From Erinaceus europaeus (lineage: Eukaryota; Chordata; Mammalia; Eulipotyphla; Erinaceidae): a stretch of DNA of 64,000 nt. Each line of letters starts with the position of its first letter. Position 1 is the first letter of the stretch. A program made the translations under genes and the position numbers. This document shows, piece by piece, positions 11,933 through 23,959 of the stretch. The notes under the pieces were generated by a model. It was not told the origin of the DNA. It did no database searches and worked only from the letters and a program-made list of their open reading frames with translations. The stretch lies in assembly GCF_950295315.1 (NCBI RefSeq), contig NC_080171.1, positions 110,890,378-110,954,377 on the forward strand, read 5' to 3'.

Positions 11933-11959
11933 CTCTTTCTTTAGTCTATCACAAACTTT

Positions 11960-12480
11960 TAAAAAAGCTTTAATTGCTAAGCACTACTTTAGTTCACAAG
12001 ATGGAGTATGTCTTTGTCATTTCATTTCAAAATGTTTTCTGATTTCTTGAATGGTTTCTTTGGCCCATGGGTGTACTTAAATAGACACACTTAATTTCTA
12101 AATAAATAAGAGCTTTTCATAATATATACATTTTTTTCCAGTTATGGATTTCAATTTTGATTCTGTTGAGGTCAGGGAATGTAGCTTGTACTGCTTGAAT
12201 CTCTAAAAATCAATTGAGACTTATTTCATGGCTTATCTTTCTGTTTTATTTTGATGGATTTTTCCATGTACAGCTACAAAAAGAAAGTGAATTTCATTGT
12301 GTAGACTACTTTGAAAAAGCCAAGTTAGTTTAGATTTCCTGTATATTCACTATTTTCTTTCCATATGCCCCCTCAATTATGTCATCCTCAGCAAAAAATA
12401 ATGGACTTATTTTTTCCTTGCCAGTCTAAGAATTTTTACTTTAATCATCTTGTAGTTCTTTTATTTACATGGACATGCAC
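11960..12480 (-). mobile_element. Ancient L1-like remnant, part 1
   Basis: Blocks such as 'cttgaatggtttctttggcc' and 'gattctgttgaggtcaggg' resemble the reverse strand of old L1 5'-region sequence. Assignment is by pattern memory only. Confidence 0.45.
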
Positions 12481-12497
12481 ACTTTGAATTTTTATGT

Positions 12498-12763
12498 CTT
12501 TTTTCCCCATTTATTGCCATTGTTGTTGCAGTTTTTATTGTTGTTGTTATTGATGTCGTCGTTGTTGGACAGGACAGAGAGAAATGGAGAGAGGAGGGAA
12601 AGACAGAGTGGGGAGAGAAAGATAGACACCTGTAGACCTGCTTCACCGCTTGTGGAGTGACTCCCCTCCAGGTAGGGAGCCGGGGATCGAACCCGGATCC
12701 TTAGGCCGGTCCTTGCGCTCACACCACATGCACTTAACCCACTGCACCACTGCCCAACCCCCT
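12498..12763 (-). mobile_element. SINE-b inserted in the L1 relic
   Basis: GTT-rich tail, ggacagagagaaatggagag, gacacctgtagacctgcttc, ggggatcgaacccggatcct and ctgcaccactgcccaacccc. The 'tatgtcttt' sequence on both sides is a likely target duplication. Confidence 0.9.
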
Positions 12764-12769
12764 GAATTA

Positions 12770-13560
12770 GTATGTCTTTATGGTGAACTCATCTTCTTGT
12801 TATGAAATGTTCCTTCATATCCCTAGTAAAGATATCTGGTACTGGCTCTCTAATATGAGTTATCCCTGCTACCTTAGCTATTGTTGGCTAGCTAACAATC
12901 TTTTTAGTTTTCTTTCTAGTTTTAATCTAGTGTATTTTTATGATTTGAAAGTGTGTCTCTTATAAGCAGCATGTGGTTGACTCTTCTTTAAACCTGATAA
13001 TTTCTGCATTTTAGTGACATTGTTTAGAAAATTTACATTTAATTTAGTTGTCTGTGTGATTAGATTTGAACCCATTATTTGATATTTATTATTTTTGTCA
13101 CCTGAACTTTCCTTATTATCTGTTATTTTCATGGTTTTGAGTGTGAATATTTTTTGGTTTTACATTCTGCCTTCTCTACTGACTTACTAGCTATGTGTCT
13201 TTAGTTTTTTACAAGTGGTTGATGTAAAGTCATTTTTCTAAACTAAGATTTTGTGAGAGAGCAAAGCTAACAGGAAGTGATATTAGTATTTTTAGACCCC
13301 CAGTGACTAAATGTACGTATTTCTTGCACAGTACAAAAGTTAGTTCATGATGAAGGCAATAGATACTTTAAGACATTAGAACCTAATTTAGTTTTCTCTA
13401 AATTGGGAAACACTCTGAGCTAGTTTATCATTTTTTTCTTTCACAGATGTTATTAGCTTTGGCACCCTAATACTAAGGTTTAAAGGTGCATTTCTTATAA
13501 GCAGCAGGTAGTTGAATCTTTTTTAAACAATCTGATAATTTAACTTACTCTTTTCCTGTT
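12770..13560 (-). mobile_element. Ancient L1-like remnant, part 2, with a repeated block
   Basis: 'gtgtctcttataagcagcat' followed by 'ggttgactcttctttaaacc' resembles the reverse strand of an old L1 5' region. The same block recurs at about 13480-13545, so the relic contains two copies. Confidence 0.5.
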
Positions 13561-13884
13561 CATTTAAGTTTTTTTTTTTTCTTGAATGTTTTGATTTTGA
13601 TCGTCTATACTTTTTTGTAAAGGAGGTCATCAAGAGAACATGATTGCCCACTGAATTAGGAGTTGGACCTAGGAAAAAGAATTCATAATATAATTCTAGC
13701 ACATCAAAATAACAATATATAAAAAGAGTAATTAGGCATATGGGGTTAGGTGTGTTACATAACTAAGTGGTGAATATTAATTCTGGAACATTACTATAAA
13801 TGGGAAAGAGGGGCTCCAGTGTTCTTTCTCAGGGTTGACTTTTGATTCTGGGAGTTAGGAGTTTGTGGCTCACTCGCTTGCTCG

Positions 13885-14180
13885 CTTGCTTGGTTTTTTT
13901 TTTTGCCTCCAGGGTTATCACTGGGGCTCAGTGCCTACAATACAAATCCACTGCTCCTGGCAGCCATGTTTTTTTTTTTTTTTTTCATTTTTATTGGATA
14001 AGACAGAGAGAAATTGAGAAGAGTGGGGTAGATAGAGAGAGTAAGGCAGACACCTGCAGACCTGCTTCACCGTTTGCAAAGCGACCCCCCATGCCAGGTG
14101 GGGAGACTGGGTCTCTAACCAGGATCCTTGAGCTTTGCACTATGTGTGCTTAAACCCATGCACTGCCGCCCAGCCCCTAT
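13885..14180 (-). mobile_element. SINE-c
   Basis: tgcctccagggttatcactg, ctactgctcctgg-type 3' unit, poly-T, then attggataagacagagagaa, ctgcagacctgcttcaccgt and an end in cactgccgcccagcccc. Confidence 0.85.
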
Positions 14181-14590
14181 TTTCTTTCTTGTGTATGAAA
14201 TGCCTGGTGCCTGGGGGCTGGAGTAGAGGAGTGGGAGATTGTGGTTTTGATTCTGGACAAGATCTGTAAAGATGTATGCAGAGAAATTGAAGATTCTTGC
14301 CTGCTTGCTCTGCCACTTCCCTTGCTATAAGGACTCTAGGTCCACCACTTAACCTACTCTGATTAAACTGTGTAGCAATACACTGAATTAAATGACAGAA
14401 ACTTTCTAGGTACTGTGTAGTCAGTCCTCAGTCAACAGCCCATAAATATTGACAAAAGTCTTAAAAAGATAATAAATAACTCAGTGCTATTTTTATTTAT
14501 ACATCAGTCAGCATAGCCTTCTCTATTAAGAGAATAGTTGAGAAATAGTATGATCATCTCAGTAGTTGCAGAAAAAGTATTTTTATGTCT
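14181..14590. other. Unique intronic sequence
   Basis: Begins with a possible SINE head (gctggagtagaggagtggga) too degraded to classify; nothing else seen. Confidence 0.45.
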
Positions 14591-14701
14591 TGCGGACACC
14601 TACCATCACCTACATGGGGAGAAAGAAGGTTGTACCTATGTGACAGCCAAGATACTGTAAACCATAAATCCTCCTCCAGTAAAGTGGAAAAAAAATGTGT
14701 T

Positions 14702-14913
14702 AAAAAAAGTGCTTTACAGTGCTGCAGGTATCTCTCACTTTCTCCCTCTCTGCCTTCCCCCTTCTCAATTTCTTGCTGTCTCTATCCAATAATAATAATA
14801 AAAAAAATACCTTCACTATAGAACTAATAAAGGAGTTCAGCAATGTTGCAACATCAATATAAAATTTAAATAAATAAATATATATATATGAAAAAAAAGT
14901 GCTTTATAGTGCT
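14702..14913 (+). mobile_element. 5'-truncated SINE-a plus L1-like segment between direct repeats
   Basis: A 22-bp repeat (A-run + gtgctttacagtgct) at 14702-14723 recurs at 14892-14913 with one mismatch. Between them are the 3' half of a SINE-a (gcaggtatctctc to ctatccaataataataa) and then 'gaactaataaaggagttcag', which resembles L1 ORF2. Confidence 0.6.
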
Positions 14914-15370
14914 TAACATTAATTCATGCTCTAGAAAACAAATGGGTAATGGGAGTCAATTATATGGTAGTCCATGAAAACTAGATTTTTTTTTTTGGTG
15001 ATCATAATGCAGGTGTTGAAATAATAGTGTGCACATGAAATGTATATAATGCTGTAAACCGGTCGTATCAATGAAAATTTTTAAATAATTCAGTAAGTTA
15101 GAGTAAGACAGATACTTCCCCCTTTCATTATAAGCTACAGGCAGCTAGCATATGTAATGTTGAACAGCTGAGTTCTTTCCTACTAATAATAGAAATAAGG
15201 CAATCCTATTCCCTCTTATCTGTTCAACATTGTACTGTAGACGCTTGCCTGTACAGTAAGATAGGAAGAAGAAATAAAAAGCATACAGATTAAAAAGAAG
15301 AATTAAAACAATACTCATCGTTGTCACGATCGTGCTAAATAAATAAAAGATTTTCAGAGAATCTTTAGGT
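14914..15370. other. Unclassified sequence within a split L1
   Basis: No recognisable gene or repeat. It separates L1-like sequence near 14815 from collinear L1-like sequence after 15465. Confidence 0.4.
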
Positions 15371-15461
15371 GTCAAGGGCTATGCCACCCTGAAAACACCT
15401 GATCTCATCTGATCTGGGAAACTAAGCAGGGTCAGGCCTGGTTAGTACTTGGATGGGAGAC
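15371..15461 (+). pseudogene. 5S rRNA pseudogene, 3'-truncated
   Basis: Matches the first ~91 nt of 5S rRNA, including the blocks gatctcatctgatctggg, aactaagcagggtcagg and cctggttagtacttggatgg, then breaks off after gggagac. The last ~28 nt are absent. Compared by eye with the mammalian gene there are about a dozen differences, many of them CpG decay (C to T or G to A). The internal promoter region is mutated and the 3' end missing, so it is not expected to give functional 5S RNA. Confidence 0.92.
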
Positions 15462-15464
15462 TCT

Positions 15465-16350
15465 TTAAATGAATTGAGTAGACCCTCTGAACAGATGAAT
15501 TTCTAAAAACTAACTGTAATTACATACACTACAATGAACAGTTAGTTGCAAGATGAAAGTTTTACTTTTTTAAAGTTTTATTTAATTTCTTTATTATCTT
15601 TATTTATTTATTAGATAGAGACAGCCAGAAATTGAGAGGGAAGGGGGTGGTAGAGAGAGAGAGAAACAGAGACGCCTGCAACACTGCTTCACCACTTGCA
15701 AAGCCCTGGCCAGTTGGGACTAGGGGCTCAGCTCTGGGTCCTTGCGCACTGTGACATTTACACTCATTCAGGCGCACCACCACTTGACCCCAAGATGAAA
15801 ATTTAAAAATCATTTCTATGTATAACAGCATGGAAAAAAAAAACATGAAAGACTTAGGAAGAAACTTAACAAAATGCATCAATATTTCTACATCCACAAC
15901 TCTCAGGCATAGTGGAAAGAAATAAAAGAAACAAATAGTAAGGAGCTATAATATGATAGAGAATACTTGTGCATTCATATGGTGAAGTTAGCTCCCCCAG
16001 CTTGACTGATAGATTTTGTAGAGGGCTACTTAAAGTCTTAGCAGACTGTTCTTCTTATTGCTGTTGTATTTCATAAAGTGGCAAGATGATTCTGAAATTT
16101 ATAACAGAAGCGTAAAAAAGGTGAGCTGGACTGATTACACTGATCAATTTCAAGACTCTCTGATAATAATACAGAAACAAGGTGGCATGTTAGTGCTTTG
16201 ATATCTGCCATGCAGATAGAAATTCCAGAAATAGATTCTCACATTCATAGTCAGGAGACAAATTGGAAACTAGACCAGCAGCAATGAAAGTTCCACTTAT
16301 CATCATATTACAAAAAAATGTTAGAGTTTCAGATTATTCCAGAAGCATCT
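15465..16350 (+). mobile_element. Old L1 ORF2 fragment, split by a SINE
   Basis: Collinear L1 ORF2-like sequence on both sides of the SINE at 15559-15790: 'acactacaatgaacagttag' before, then 'gaaagacttaggaagaaact', 'acagaaacaaggtggcatgt' and 'gaaattccagaaatagattc'. The frame is broken. Confidence 0.65.
15559..15790 (-). mobile_element. SINE-a with target duplication
   Basis: Flanked by caagatgaaa at 15549-15558 and 15791-15800. TTTA tail, gagacagccagaaattgaga, cctgcaacactgcttcacca, and an end in caccaccacttgacccc. Confidence 0.93.
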
Positions 16351-17695
16351 TAATCATAGTTTTATTAGCTAATCCTTTTTGAGAATACATTTCATAAAGT
16401 ATTATTTTATGCCACTAAATAAACTATAAGCTTAATTGTTGCAATCTGGATAGATGGATGTTTATTTTACAGTTTAAGCCTCACTAGCTGATTTAATAGA
16501 CTAGGCAAAAGCAATTACAAATACATTACTAATAATCAATCTTTGTTGTTTTTAAATCAAGATGAAACTAAATAAAATTTACAAGGCATTATTTAAATTT
16601 AATTTTAATTCATGTAAAGTGAAAGATTTAAATACCAACACTGAGAGCTTGCTTCTCTTTTTTATAGATGGAAAATTTATACTGCCTCAATCCATGAACA
16701 ATTAGCCTATTTTTAAGAGTATTTTACAAAAGTTAATTCATATTATACTTTGAATTTGAAATAATAAAAGTCATTCGCAAGTGGTGGTTTTGCTCTGTGC
16801 CAAGTTAGTGTCTGATAATTAAAAAAAAAAGCCAGTTTTACTACTAAATTGTAAGAGGTCATTATAAACATAGTTTCTAAATACAAAGATTTGCACATAC
16901 ATGCATAGGCACATTTAATTATCAAAAATTGCTTGTCAGGGCAGTCATGGAAATGTCCCTGGCAAGAGTTTTTCTCAGATCTATTTCAGACTTACGCATG
17001 TGTTACTCTATTTATCTTTATCTAATCAGCCCTTGCTGTGAGGTTTAGTTATTTTATTACAAGCAGCTGGGCAAAAGTATTTTTCTTTGAAAAACTACAT
17101 TCTTTTGTAGTGCTGCCATTACTCACACATCACACATCTGGGCAGCCAGTTAAAAGCAAGTGAACTGCAGAACTAGATGGAATACATGATGTTATTTTGT
17201 TTCATGACACCTTTGTGGGGAAACTGTTCTCTAAGGAAGATTTTAAATGAAATAGTTAAAAGTGTTTCAATTGATACAGAAAGTACGATAATATGAACTA
17301 TCATCCATAGATTGTTTGTTTGTTTGTTTTAACACAAAAATTCTTCTCATGGTTTCACTGTGGCTGGACTTATTATTCTGAAGGTTAGTAGCATGCCAAC
17401 ATTTAATTAGTTTGCTCTGATGCTGAGAAGTATATGCACCCTTAATGAATTTATAGGACTGTCAGAACGCTAAAATTTCAAGCCCATGACCTTAATGGGA
17501 ACTTTTGAAATGCATACTCTGTTATGAACTTAAATTTAAATCTTGCTGCAACTTTGGTGTGGCAATTTAAATCTGTTCAGTTCCGTGCTGTGTCAGATTC
17601 AGTTGACCTTGATTGTGCGCTGTATGCCAGGCCCTTGGAGGAAAATTATTTCATTGCTTGGTCTCACTGGCTGTGAATCTGTATGTAAGAGGCAG
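16351..17695. other. Unique intronic sequence
   Basis: AT-rich, with a GTTT repeat near 17311. No exon or repeat family recognised. Confidence 0.55.
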
Positions 17696-17699
17696 GTTG

Positions 17700-17905
17700 A
17701 GGGGGACAGGGAGATAGATCACTTGACAGAACACACACTTTCCCATGCTTGAGGGTCCGAGTTACGGCCCCCAAGCCACCACGAGGGAGCACCATCCTAA
17801 AAGTGGAGTGAGGGGTAGAGCTCTGCTATGGTGTCTCTTCTTCCCTTTCTGCCTCCCTCCCTCTCTTTTCCTTTCTGTCTTTCTCCTTCTACCTAGTTAA
17901 AAAAG
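17700..17905 (+). mobile_element. Old tRNA-derived SINE
   Basis: Head gggggacagggagatagatc, B-box-like gagggtccgagttacggccc, then cctccctccctctc and 'ttctacctagttaaaa'. Older relative of the main SINEs. Confidence 0.65.
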
Positions 17906-18025
17906 GGGGGGGATGGAGGGTAGGGAGAAAAGTGGAATCTCTTAGAGCCATAGCAATAATTTTGCTGGGAAAACAAACAACAACAACAACAAAAAAAAAA
18001 CAACAACAAAGAATAGAGATAGTTT

Positions 18026-18145
18026 GCTGGGCCATAGAGACAACACAGTGGCTATGCAAAAGCTTTTTATGTCTGAGACTTTCAGATCCCAGGTTCGATT
18101 CCCAGCACCACCATAAACCAGAAGTGGACAGTGCTCTATTTTAAA
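18026..18145 (+). mobile_element. SINE-d
   Basis: ctgggccatagagacaacac, gcaaaagctttttatgtctg, ttcagatcccaggttcgatt, caccaccataaaccagaagt. It is preceded by an A/CAA-rich run at 17973-18009. Confidence 0.75.
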
Positions 18146-18199
18146 AGAAGAAGGAGCAGGAAGAGGAGGAGAAGAGAGGGGAGGACAAGGAAGATTAAG

Positions 18200-18335
18200 A
18201 TAAAGAATAGGAAAGCTGTCAAGGAAGGTGGTGGGATACAGTTCTGGCGGTGGGAATTGTGTGGAATTGTACCCCTCTTATCCTATGGTCTTGTCAGTAT
18301 TTCCATTTTATAAATAAAAATTTTTAAAATTAAAG
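18200..18335 (+). mobile_element. U element 3' end
   Basis: aaagaataggaaagctgtca, gtggtgggatacagttctgg, gaattgtacccctcttatcc, then an A-rich tail. Confidence 0.75.
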
Positions 18336-18589
18336 AAGGTGGTAGCTGATTCAAAAAACTTACTGGGTTGTATAGCTAACTAAGGTATTCAATTGTACTG
18401 ATTACTGTAAGGATTGCTGTTAGTTAAGGGAGATGCTCTATTAATAATGCAATGTTATAAAATAATATTCCTGATATAATGTGATACTGGTAGCTTTACA
18501 TGCTATTCTTATTAATATACACAGTATATACAACACAGAATTTTTGTGTTAACCAATCACTATTTTATATTGGTCAAAAAATATTTTAT

Positions 18590-18770
18590 GTATTAACCTG
18601 AGAGACACAGTCCTTTGGTGTCGGGAGTGGTGAAAAATAAACAAACAAACAAAAGAGAAATTGACCCAGAGCATCACTGTGGCACATGCAATGCTGGGAA
18701 TCAAACTCAGCGTCTCATACTTGAGAGTCCAGCATTCTTTCTACTGTGCTATCCCTCAGTTCACAGATTA
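18590..18770 (-). mobile_element. SINE-e
   Basis: gcatcactgtggcacatgca, tgctgggaatcaaactcagc, cttgagagtccagcattctt and an end in ctatccctcagttc. Confidence 0.7.
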
Positions 18771-19073
18771 GCTACCACCTGGTAGAAGTCATATTTATTA
18801 CTGCTACCACTCAGTTACTCAGACTTCTACTACCTGCTGTCCTATCTCATTTAGCACACTGTAATTGGTCTCTAGGATTTTATTCTTTCCTTGGCCCATT
18901 TGTGTCCACAGTGATGATTATCTAATGTATGTGTTAATAATTCACACTGGGGAAATTAGCACAAACTTATCCTGGCACTGAGGAGTTTAATCCTACCTTC
19001 CATTTTGCCCTTCTTGTCTTATCTCTTTCCCCCATCTCAGCCATTTGGGGTGCCTTGGACTGAGCTATAGATA

Positions 19074-19208
19074 AAGAAGAAGGAGGGGGAGGAGAAGGAG
19101 AAGGAGAAGGAGAAGGAGAAGGAGAAGGAGAAGGAGAAGGAGAAGAAGAAGAAGAAGAAGAAGAAGAAGAAGAAGAAGAAGAAGAAGAAGAAGAAGAAGA
19201 AGAAGAAG
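19074..19208. repeat. Purine tract (GGAGAA)n(GAA)n
   Basis: About 135 bp of pure purine on the + strand: GGAGAA-type hexamers followed by about 22 GAA triplets. Long GAA tracts in introns can form triplex DNA (known from the FXN intron). The apparent reading frames across it are only the repeat. Confidence 0.97.
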
Positions 19209-20620
19209 CAGCTTCTCCTTGTGCTCCTTTCTCCATAGTTGGTTCTAAGACATTCTCCCAGCCCCTCCTCCCACAGCACTTGGTATGTTGTTCTCACAGA
19301 ACGTAATAATCTTAGCTGTGGCTCACCACCAGATCTAGGCAATAAGGTGAACTGTGTAAACTGGTACACCCCATTCAAAGTTTGTTCCCACACTTCTGCA
19401 GTTTATTCTTATGTCTGGTTTTCTGTGTGCATTTATTCTGTTGCATTATTGACACTAATTTGTTTTGTATATGGATTATAAGTGTGTTCTCCCAAAGGAT
19501 TATTAGTTTTATTTCCATTTTAGTTAAAGTAACTTATTCCAGTCTTTACCTTACTTAGCAAGTTCTCTTTACATGTTTTGAATTTGCTTTCTTAAATCAG
19601 TGCTGTATTTAATACTACTAAAATGTGATTCACATGCAAACAATCACTCACCTTGACACATGAAGGAGTACAAAAGTCACCCCCTGCATAGTGATATATT
19701 TAGATAACCTTGGTGAACTATTCAAAAAGAGATACGAAGTGGTCATCATGAGAAGCTTTACAAGGATATAGAAGCTTTTTCAGGACAGAACGCACACTGC
19801 TGATGCTGCCTACAACCTCCCCTGCTGTCCAGACACCAAGATTTAGGATCATAAAAGAGTGATTAGAAGCAGTTCTTCACTACACTTAACTAGAATCTGG
19901 TTCCCTTTAAGTGTAGATGCCTTCTCTGGGAAAGCAGGAGCTATTCTGAGGCTTGCAAACTGCTTTTGTTCTGTTAATCATCTCTAAGTCTCTCTCTCTT
20001 GAGTGTCTGATCATACTCTGTCTTTTTTATTTATTTATTTATTTTTTTACTTTTTACTTTAGCAGAGGATCCTTTAGTTTATGAGCTTAACATAATAGAG
20101 AGAGGAGTATATTATTTACAGGTTTAGTTTTAAGATATGAGATACACATAAATATTTGTTAAATCCCAAGGATTGTCGTTTGCTCACTTTGTATTTTACC
20201 ATGGAGAGACTCATAACCTGAGTATTCTCTTAAACATGACAGTAATGAAAATACCACGTTCATTGTCCCTTAAGTAAGAAATCATACAGCCCAAAGTTGA
20301 AGTGCTTATTAGATAGAGGCATGCTTTTCATTTTGTATTCCTGAAGAACTATTATTGAACCATTTTTTTAAAAAATCTTTTCATGTAATTAAGAGACCTA
20401 GAATTTGAGGAATTATATGGTGAATTATTTTACCTAATGTGTAATAAACCATATTATAACTTTTAAAATTAATAATATTATTTTGAATTAAAGGAAATAA
20501 AATGTCTTTAGTCATAGGTGGCAAATACTTATTTTTGATAAATATACATCTGTATCATATGTGTTTAACTTATAGTCCAGTCGTAAAAATGAAAAAAGTT
20601 GTTACGTACGTATTAACTGG
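19209..20620. other. Unique intronic sequence
   Basis: Nothing recognised beyond short TTTA runs near 20025. Confidence 0.55.
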
Positions 20621-20624
20621 TAAA

Positions 20625-20790
20625 TTTAGTGGCTTGAGAGTGTGCTTCTTAACCATGTAGGAAGCCCTGTGTTCACACCTGACAACACATGGGACTGCTA
20701 AGGGCAGTCCCTGAGCACTGAGTGGAGCTCTATGGATGGTGGAGCAGTGATGTTGTTACTCCCTCTCTCTTTCTAGAATAAAGGGGGGAA
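20625..20790 (+). mobile_element. Old tRNA-derived SINE
   Basis: gtggcttgagagtgtgcttc, ctgtgttcacacctgacaac and actccctctctctttctaga followed by an A-rich end. Confidence 0.55.
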
Positions 20791-21309
20791 AATGGCCCAG
20801 GTTGCTGTGCAATGGAAGTATCACACATGCTTGAGGCCCTGGGTCCATCCCCAAGTCCTTAAATCTTCCACCCTACCTCCCCCCCACACACACAGCAATA
20901 TTAATCACTGTATTTCTTTGCCTTTAGCATTTTATGATCCCTTTGTTCCAGAGAGGTTAAGACATGTATTATATATGCATCCAATGGCATCTTACTCTTG
21001 ATAGTGTTGCTAAGTACTTGTTTACTTTTTACCCCAATGTTCTGACCTCCTTGATATGTCTCCAAAAGCTTTGTGTTCCTGTAGCCCTTTGGGGTTGGGA
21101 TTCAGTAAAGGACAGACACACAGTCTTGATGCCAGCACGTAGTCTTGATATCCTTCAGAGGGACAGAGGAGACAATGCCCATGTATGAGCACGATGCCCA
21201 TGTATGAGCACCCAGCTTTGTTAGTGACTGCCTCTGGTTCCTGGGCATGGGGATGTGGCAGAGGTGGTGTGTGAGAACTGGATCAGCCTGTTGCGTTATG
21301 TTGTCATCA

Positions 21310-21482
21310 TTTTTAAAAATTTTTATTACTTACTTTTAAGGAAAGAGATTGGTATACAGAGAAAGGCCAGAGCACTGTTCAGCTCTGGCTTATGGTGATA
21401 CTGGAGATTGAACCTGGAACCTCAGAGCCCCAGGCAGGCATGAAAATCTTTTGCAGAACCATTATGCTATGTCCCCAGCTCG
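21310..21482 (-). mobile_element. SINE-d
   Basis: cagagcactgttcagctctg, tactggagattgaacctgga, ggcatgaaaatcttttgcag, ccattatgctatgtccccag. Confidence 0.8.
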
Positions 21483-23519
21483 AGTTATGATGTTTTTAAA
21501 CAACTGTTATCACCATGTAGCTGTTCCTTGGCAAGACTGTTTTAATAAGTGACTCTGTTTCCCCAGATAAAAGAGAAAGAAGGAACTGAAAGATGCATGG
21601 CTCGATTGATTCAACTAGACATAGAGAAACATTTTTAAGGGTAGAGAGGACTGTGAAGGAACTAGAATATTCAAAATATTTATGTAACATCCTTACTACA
21701 TTTTAATTACACAATCACAGCACTTAGAGAAGGCCATGTGATTTACCCTGTGCTTGATCAGAATTTGTTGAAGATCTACTGAATGTGGTGTGTGAGGATC
21801 AGTCTGCAATGATCAGGGAATAGACTAGAATGTTCACTGAGGAGCTGGAGTAAATGGAAAGTTGACTATACCCTGGCACGCAGTCAATATTTGGCTCCCT
21901 TTTCCTTTTTCTTTTACAGACTCATTGGGAGCTTATATCAGTGGAAACCACAGCTTCTGACTTTTATAGTGAGTACACGATCAGCCAGTGACTGACTTGT
22001 ATTTACCATTCTCCAGTGACTCCTCTCAGAAACCCAGCTACTTTGTAAGTAGTAAAGACCAGCATGAGTAAATCCATGAGTTTTCACACTCCAAAGCACA
22101 CAGCACCTTGCCAGCTTTTGCATTGTTGAAGGAAAAGGAGAGGAGAAGGAGAAAGTCCTTTATTGGAAATAGATTAGCTTTGGACTAGGAGAGAACTCAT
22201 GTTCATATTTTGACTTGAGAGCCTAGCACTTGGATGCATCCCAAATTTTGGGAAACCCTTATTGCTATGCAATTCAGGAAGGCTGCTGTTGGACTTAGAG
22301 AAACTAGAGATGATCTTGCGTGGTTGATATCACAGGATATTGACAATGGCAAAGTCATCTGTCTTCCTACCTTAGTAGGTGATAGCGCCAAGAACAAGAA
22401 AAGCTGAAGTGCTGTCTCCTCTGTGATTGTAACCCGTCTCTGGATTTCTGCGACCGTGTCCACAGAAGACACATGGTAGACTCATGGCTTCTCTGTGGGT
22501 TCAGGGAGTCAGCAGTGTGTTCATAATTGATTCATTTTTACTTCTCAGGCACATACCTGAGAGATATGGTGGTATAGGACATTAGGAGTCCTTTAGATCA
22601 GGACTCTGGGTTCCTTTCTGATGTGAAGGAATGTGAGCTGGAGAATAGTGAGTCAGTTCATGCCAGCAGCCTTGTATCTGATGCTTGTTTGTCTGCTGTC
22701 TACAGGGAAAGTCAGTAACTCATCAGAGGCTGGAAACTTGAAATTTTTCTCCTGTCAAATGAGTTTAAAATTATGGGTAGTGTTTCCAAAAAATAAAAAA
22801 AAAAAGCATAATGAAGATGTCCTCAAGATTTTAATTAGTTGTGTTAGCTGTGGAATAAAGTAGAGAAATCGGATTATCAAACTGGTACAGATATGTTGCA
22901 GTGACAGAATAACCGACAGCAATTTAGAACAAAATTCTAGCAAAACATATCATTTAAATGACTGGGTTGGGAGGCTTACAGCTCTCTGGGAGTAAGAAAG
23001 ACTCAGCTGTATTTGTGCACAGTGACACCAAGGGAAAGTCCTTCTGTGAGTCGGAATTCTTACACTGAACTTGCTAGAGATCAAGCACTTGACAAACGTA
23101 ATAAATGTTTGCTAAGAGACATAGTGACCCTGTGACCTTTTGCAGAGTAGTTAAATATGATTGTGGTTTTAAAGACATTTCTCAGAGGAGTCAAGAAGGA
23201 CTTGCATTCCATGAAAAATTGAAATGGATCTGTCTTGCGTGTGGGGGGGGGCAGAGAGGGATGGTGAATTTTCAAAGCATGCCCTGGGTCACTGTGGGGC
23301 TAACCACTCAAACCACCTCTTGGGTCCAGATTGGTCTCCTTACAGCTTTTTGTCCCTCCACTTTTGTCCCAGAGGTAATTTTTTTTTATTTCAGTAATTT
23401 TTCCTCTTTGTAATATAAAAGATTAGTGGGGAAACTTAGCTTTTAGGAAATTTCTAAAGACTTCTTAAACATTTTTACTGAAAATTAAGAAAACCATTGG
23501 CTGATTAACATGTATCTAC
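21483..23519. other. Unique intronic sequence
   Basis: No repeat family or splice-flanked open segment recognised in this 2-kb stretch. Confidence 0.55.
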
Positions 23520-23605
23520 TTCTTTATTTTTATTAGTAATTTAATAATGATTTGCTAGATTATAATAGGGGTATAATTCCACACACTCCCACCACCAATA
23601 TAGGC
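23520..23605 (-). mobile_element. Short U/L1-type 3' tail
   Basis: Only the terminal module: gatttgctagattataatag, gggtataattccacacactc and ccaccaccaa. Confidence 0.6.
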
Positions 23606-23928
23606 AATTATTTTTAACATGACCTTTAAGTACAGTTCCATCTGTCATAGTCATAACCTTCAGCAAAGTTTATTACAGAAAATGTTCAAGTATTAAGTAT
23701 ATGTTAAAACATCTTTTGCATTGCTGATCTTAAGTTATTGCTAGTACAAGAGAATCTACTGAACAAACAACTTCTGTGTAATCAGCTGAAAGAACAACCA
23801 CAGTGGTGAAGTAACAGGAAAAGGGGATTGGCAGGATGATTTGTGAGATATTGTTTCCTCCATTGTGTCAGAGCCTCCATAACTCTTAAGAACATTTAGA
23901 AACACTGCCTTCTTTACTTATTACTCTT

Positions 23929-23959
<31 letters not shown>

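Noticed and set aside
18967..19393. Ser-rich and Phe-rich frames of 89 and 118 aa on the minus strand
   Set aside because: Products of the GAA/GGAGAA tract, not proteins.
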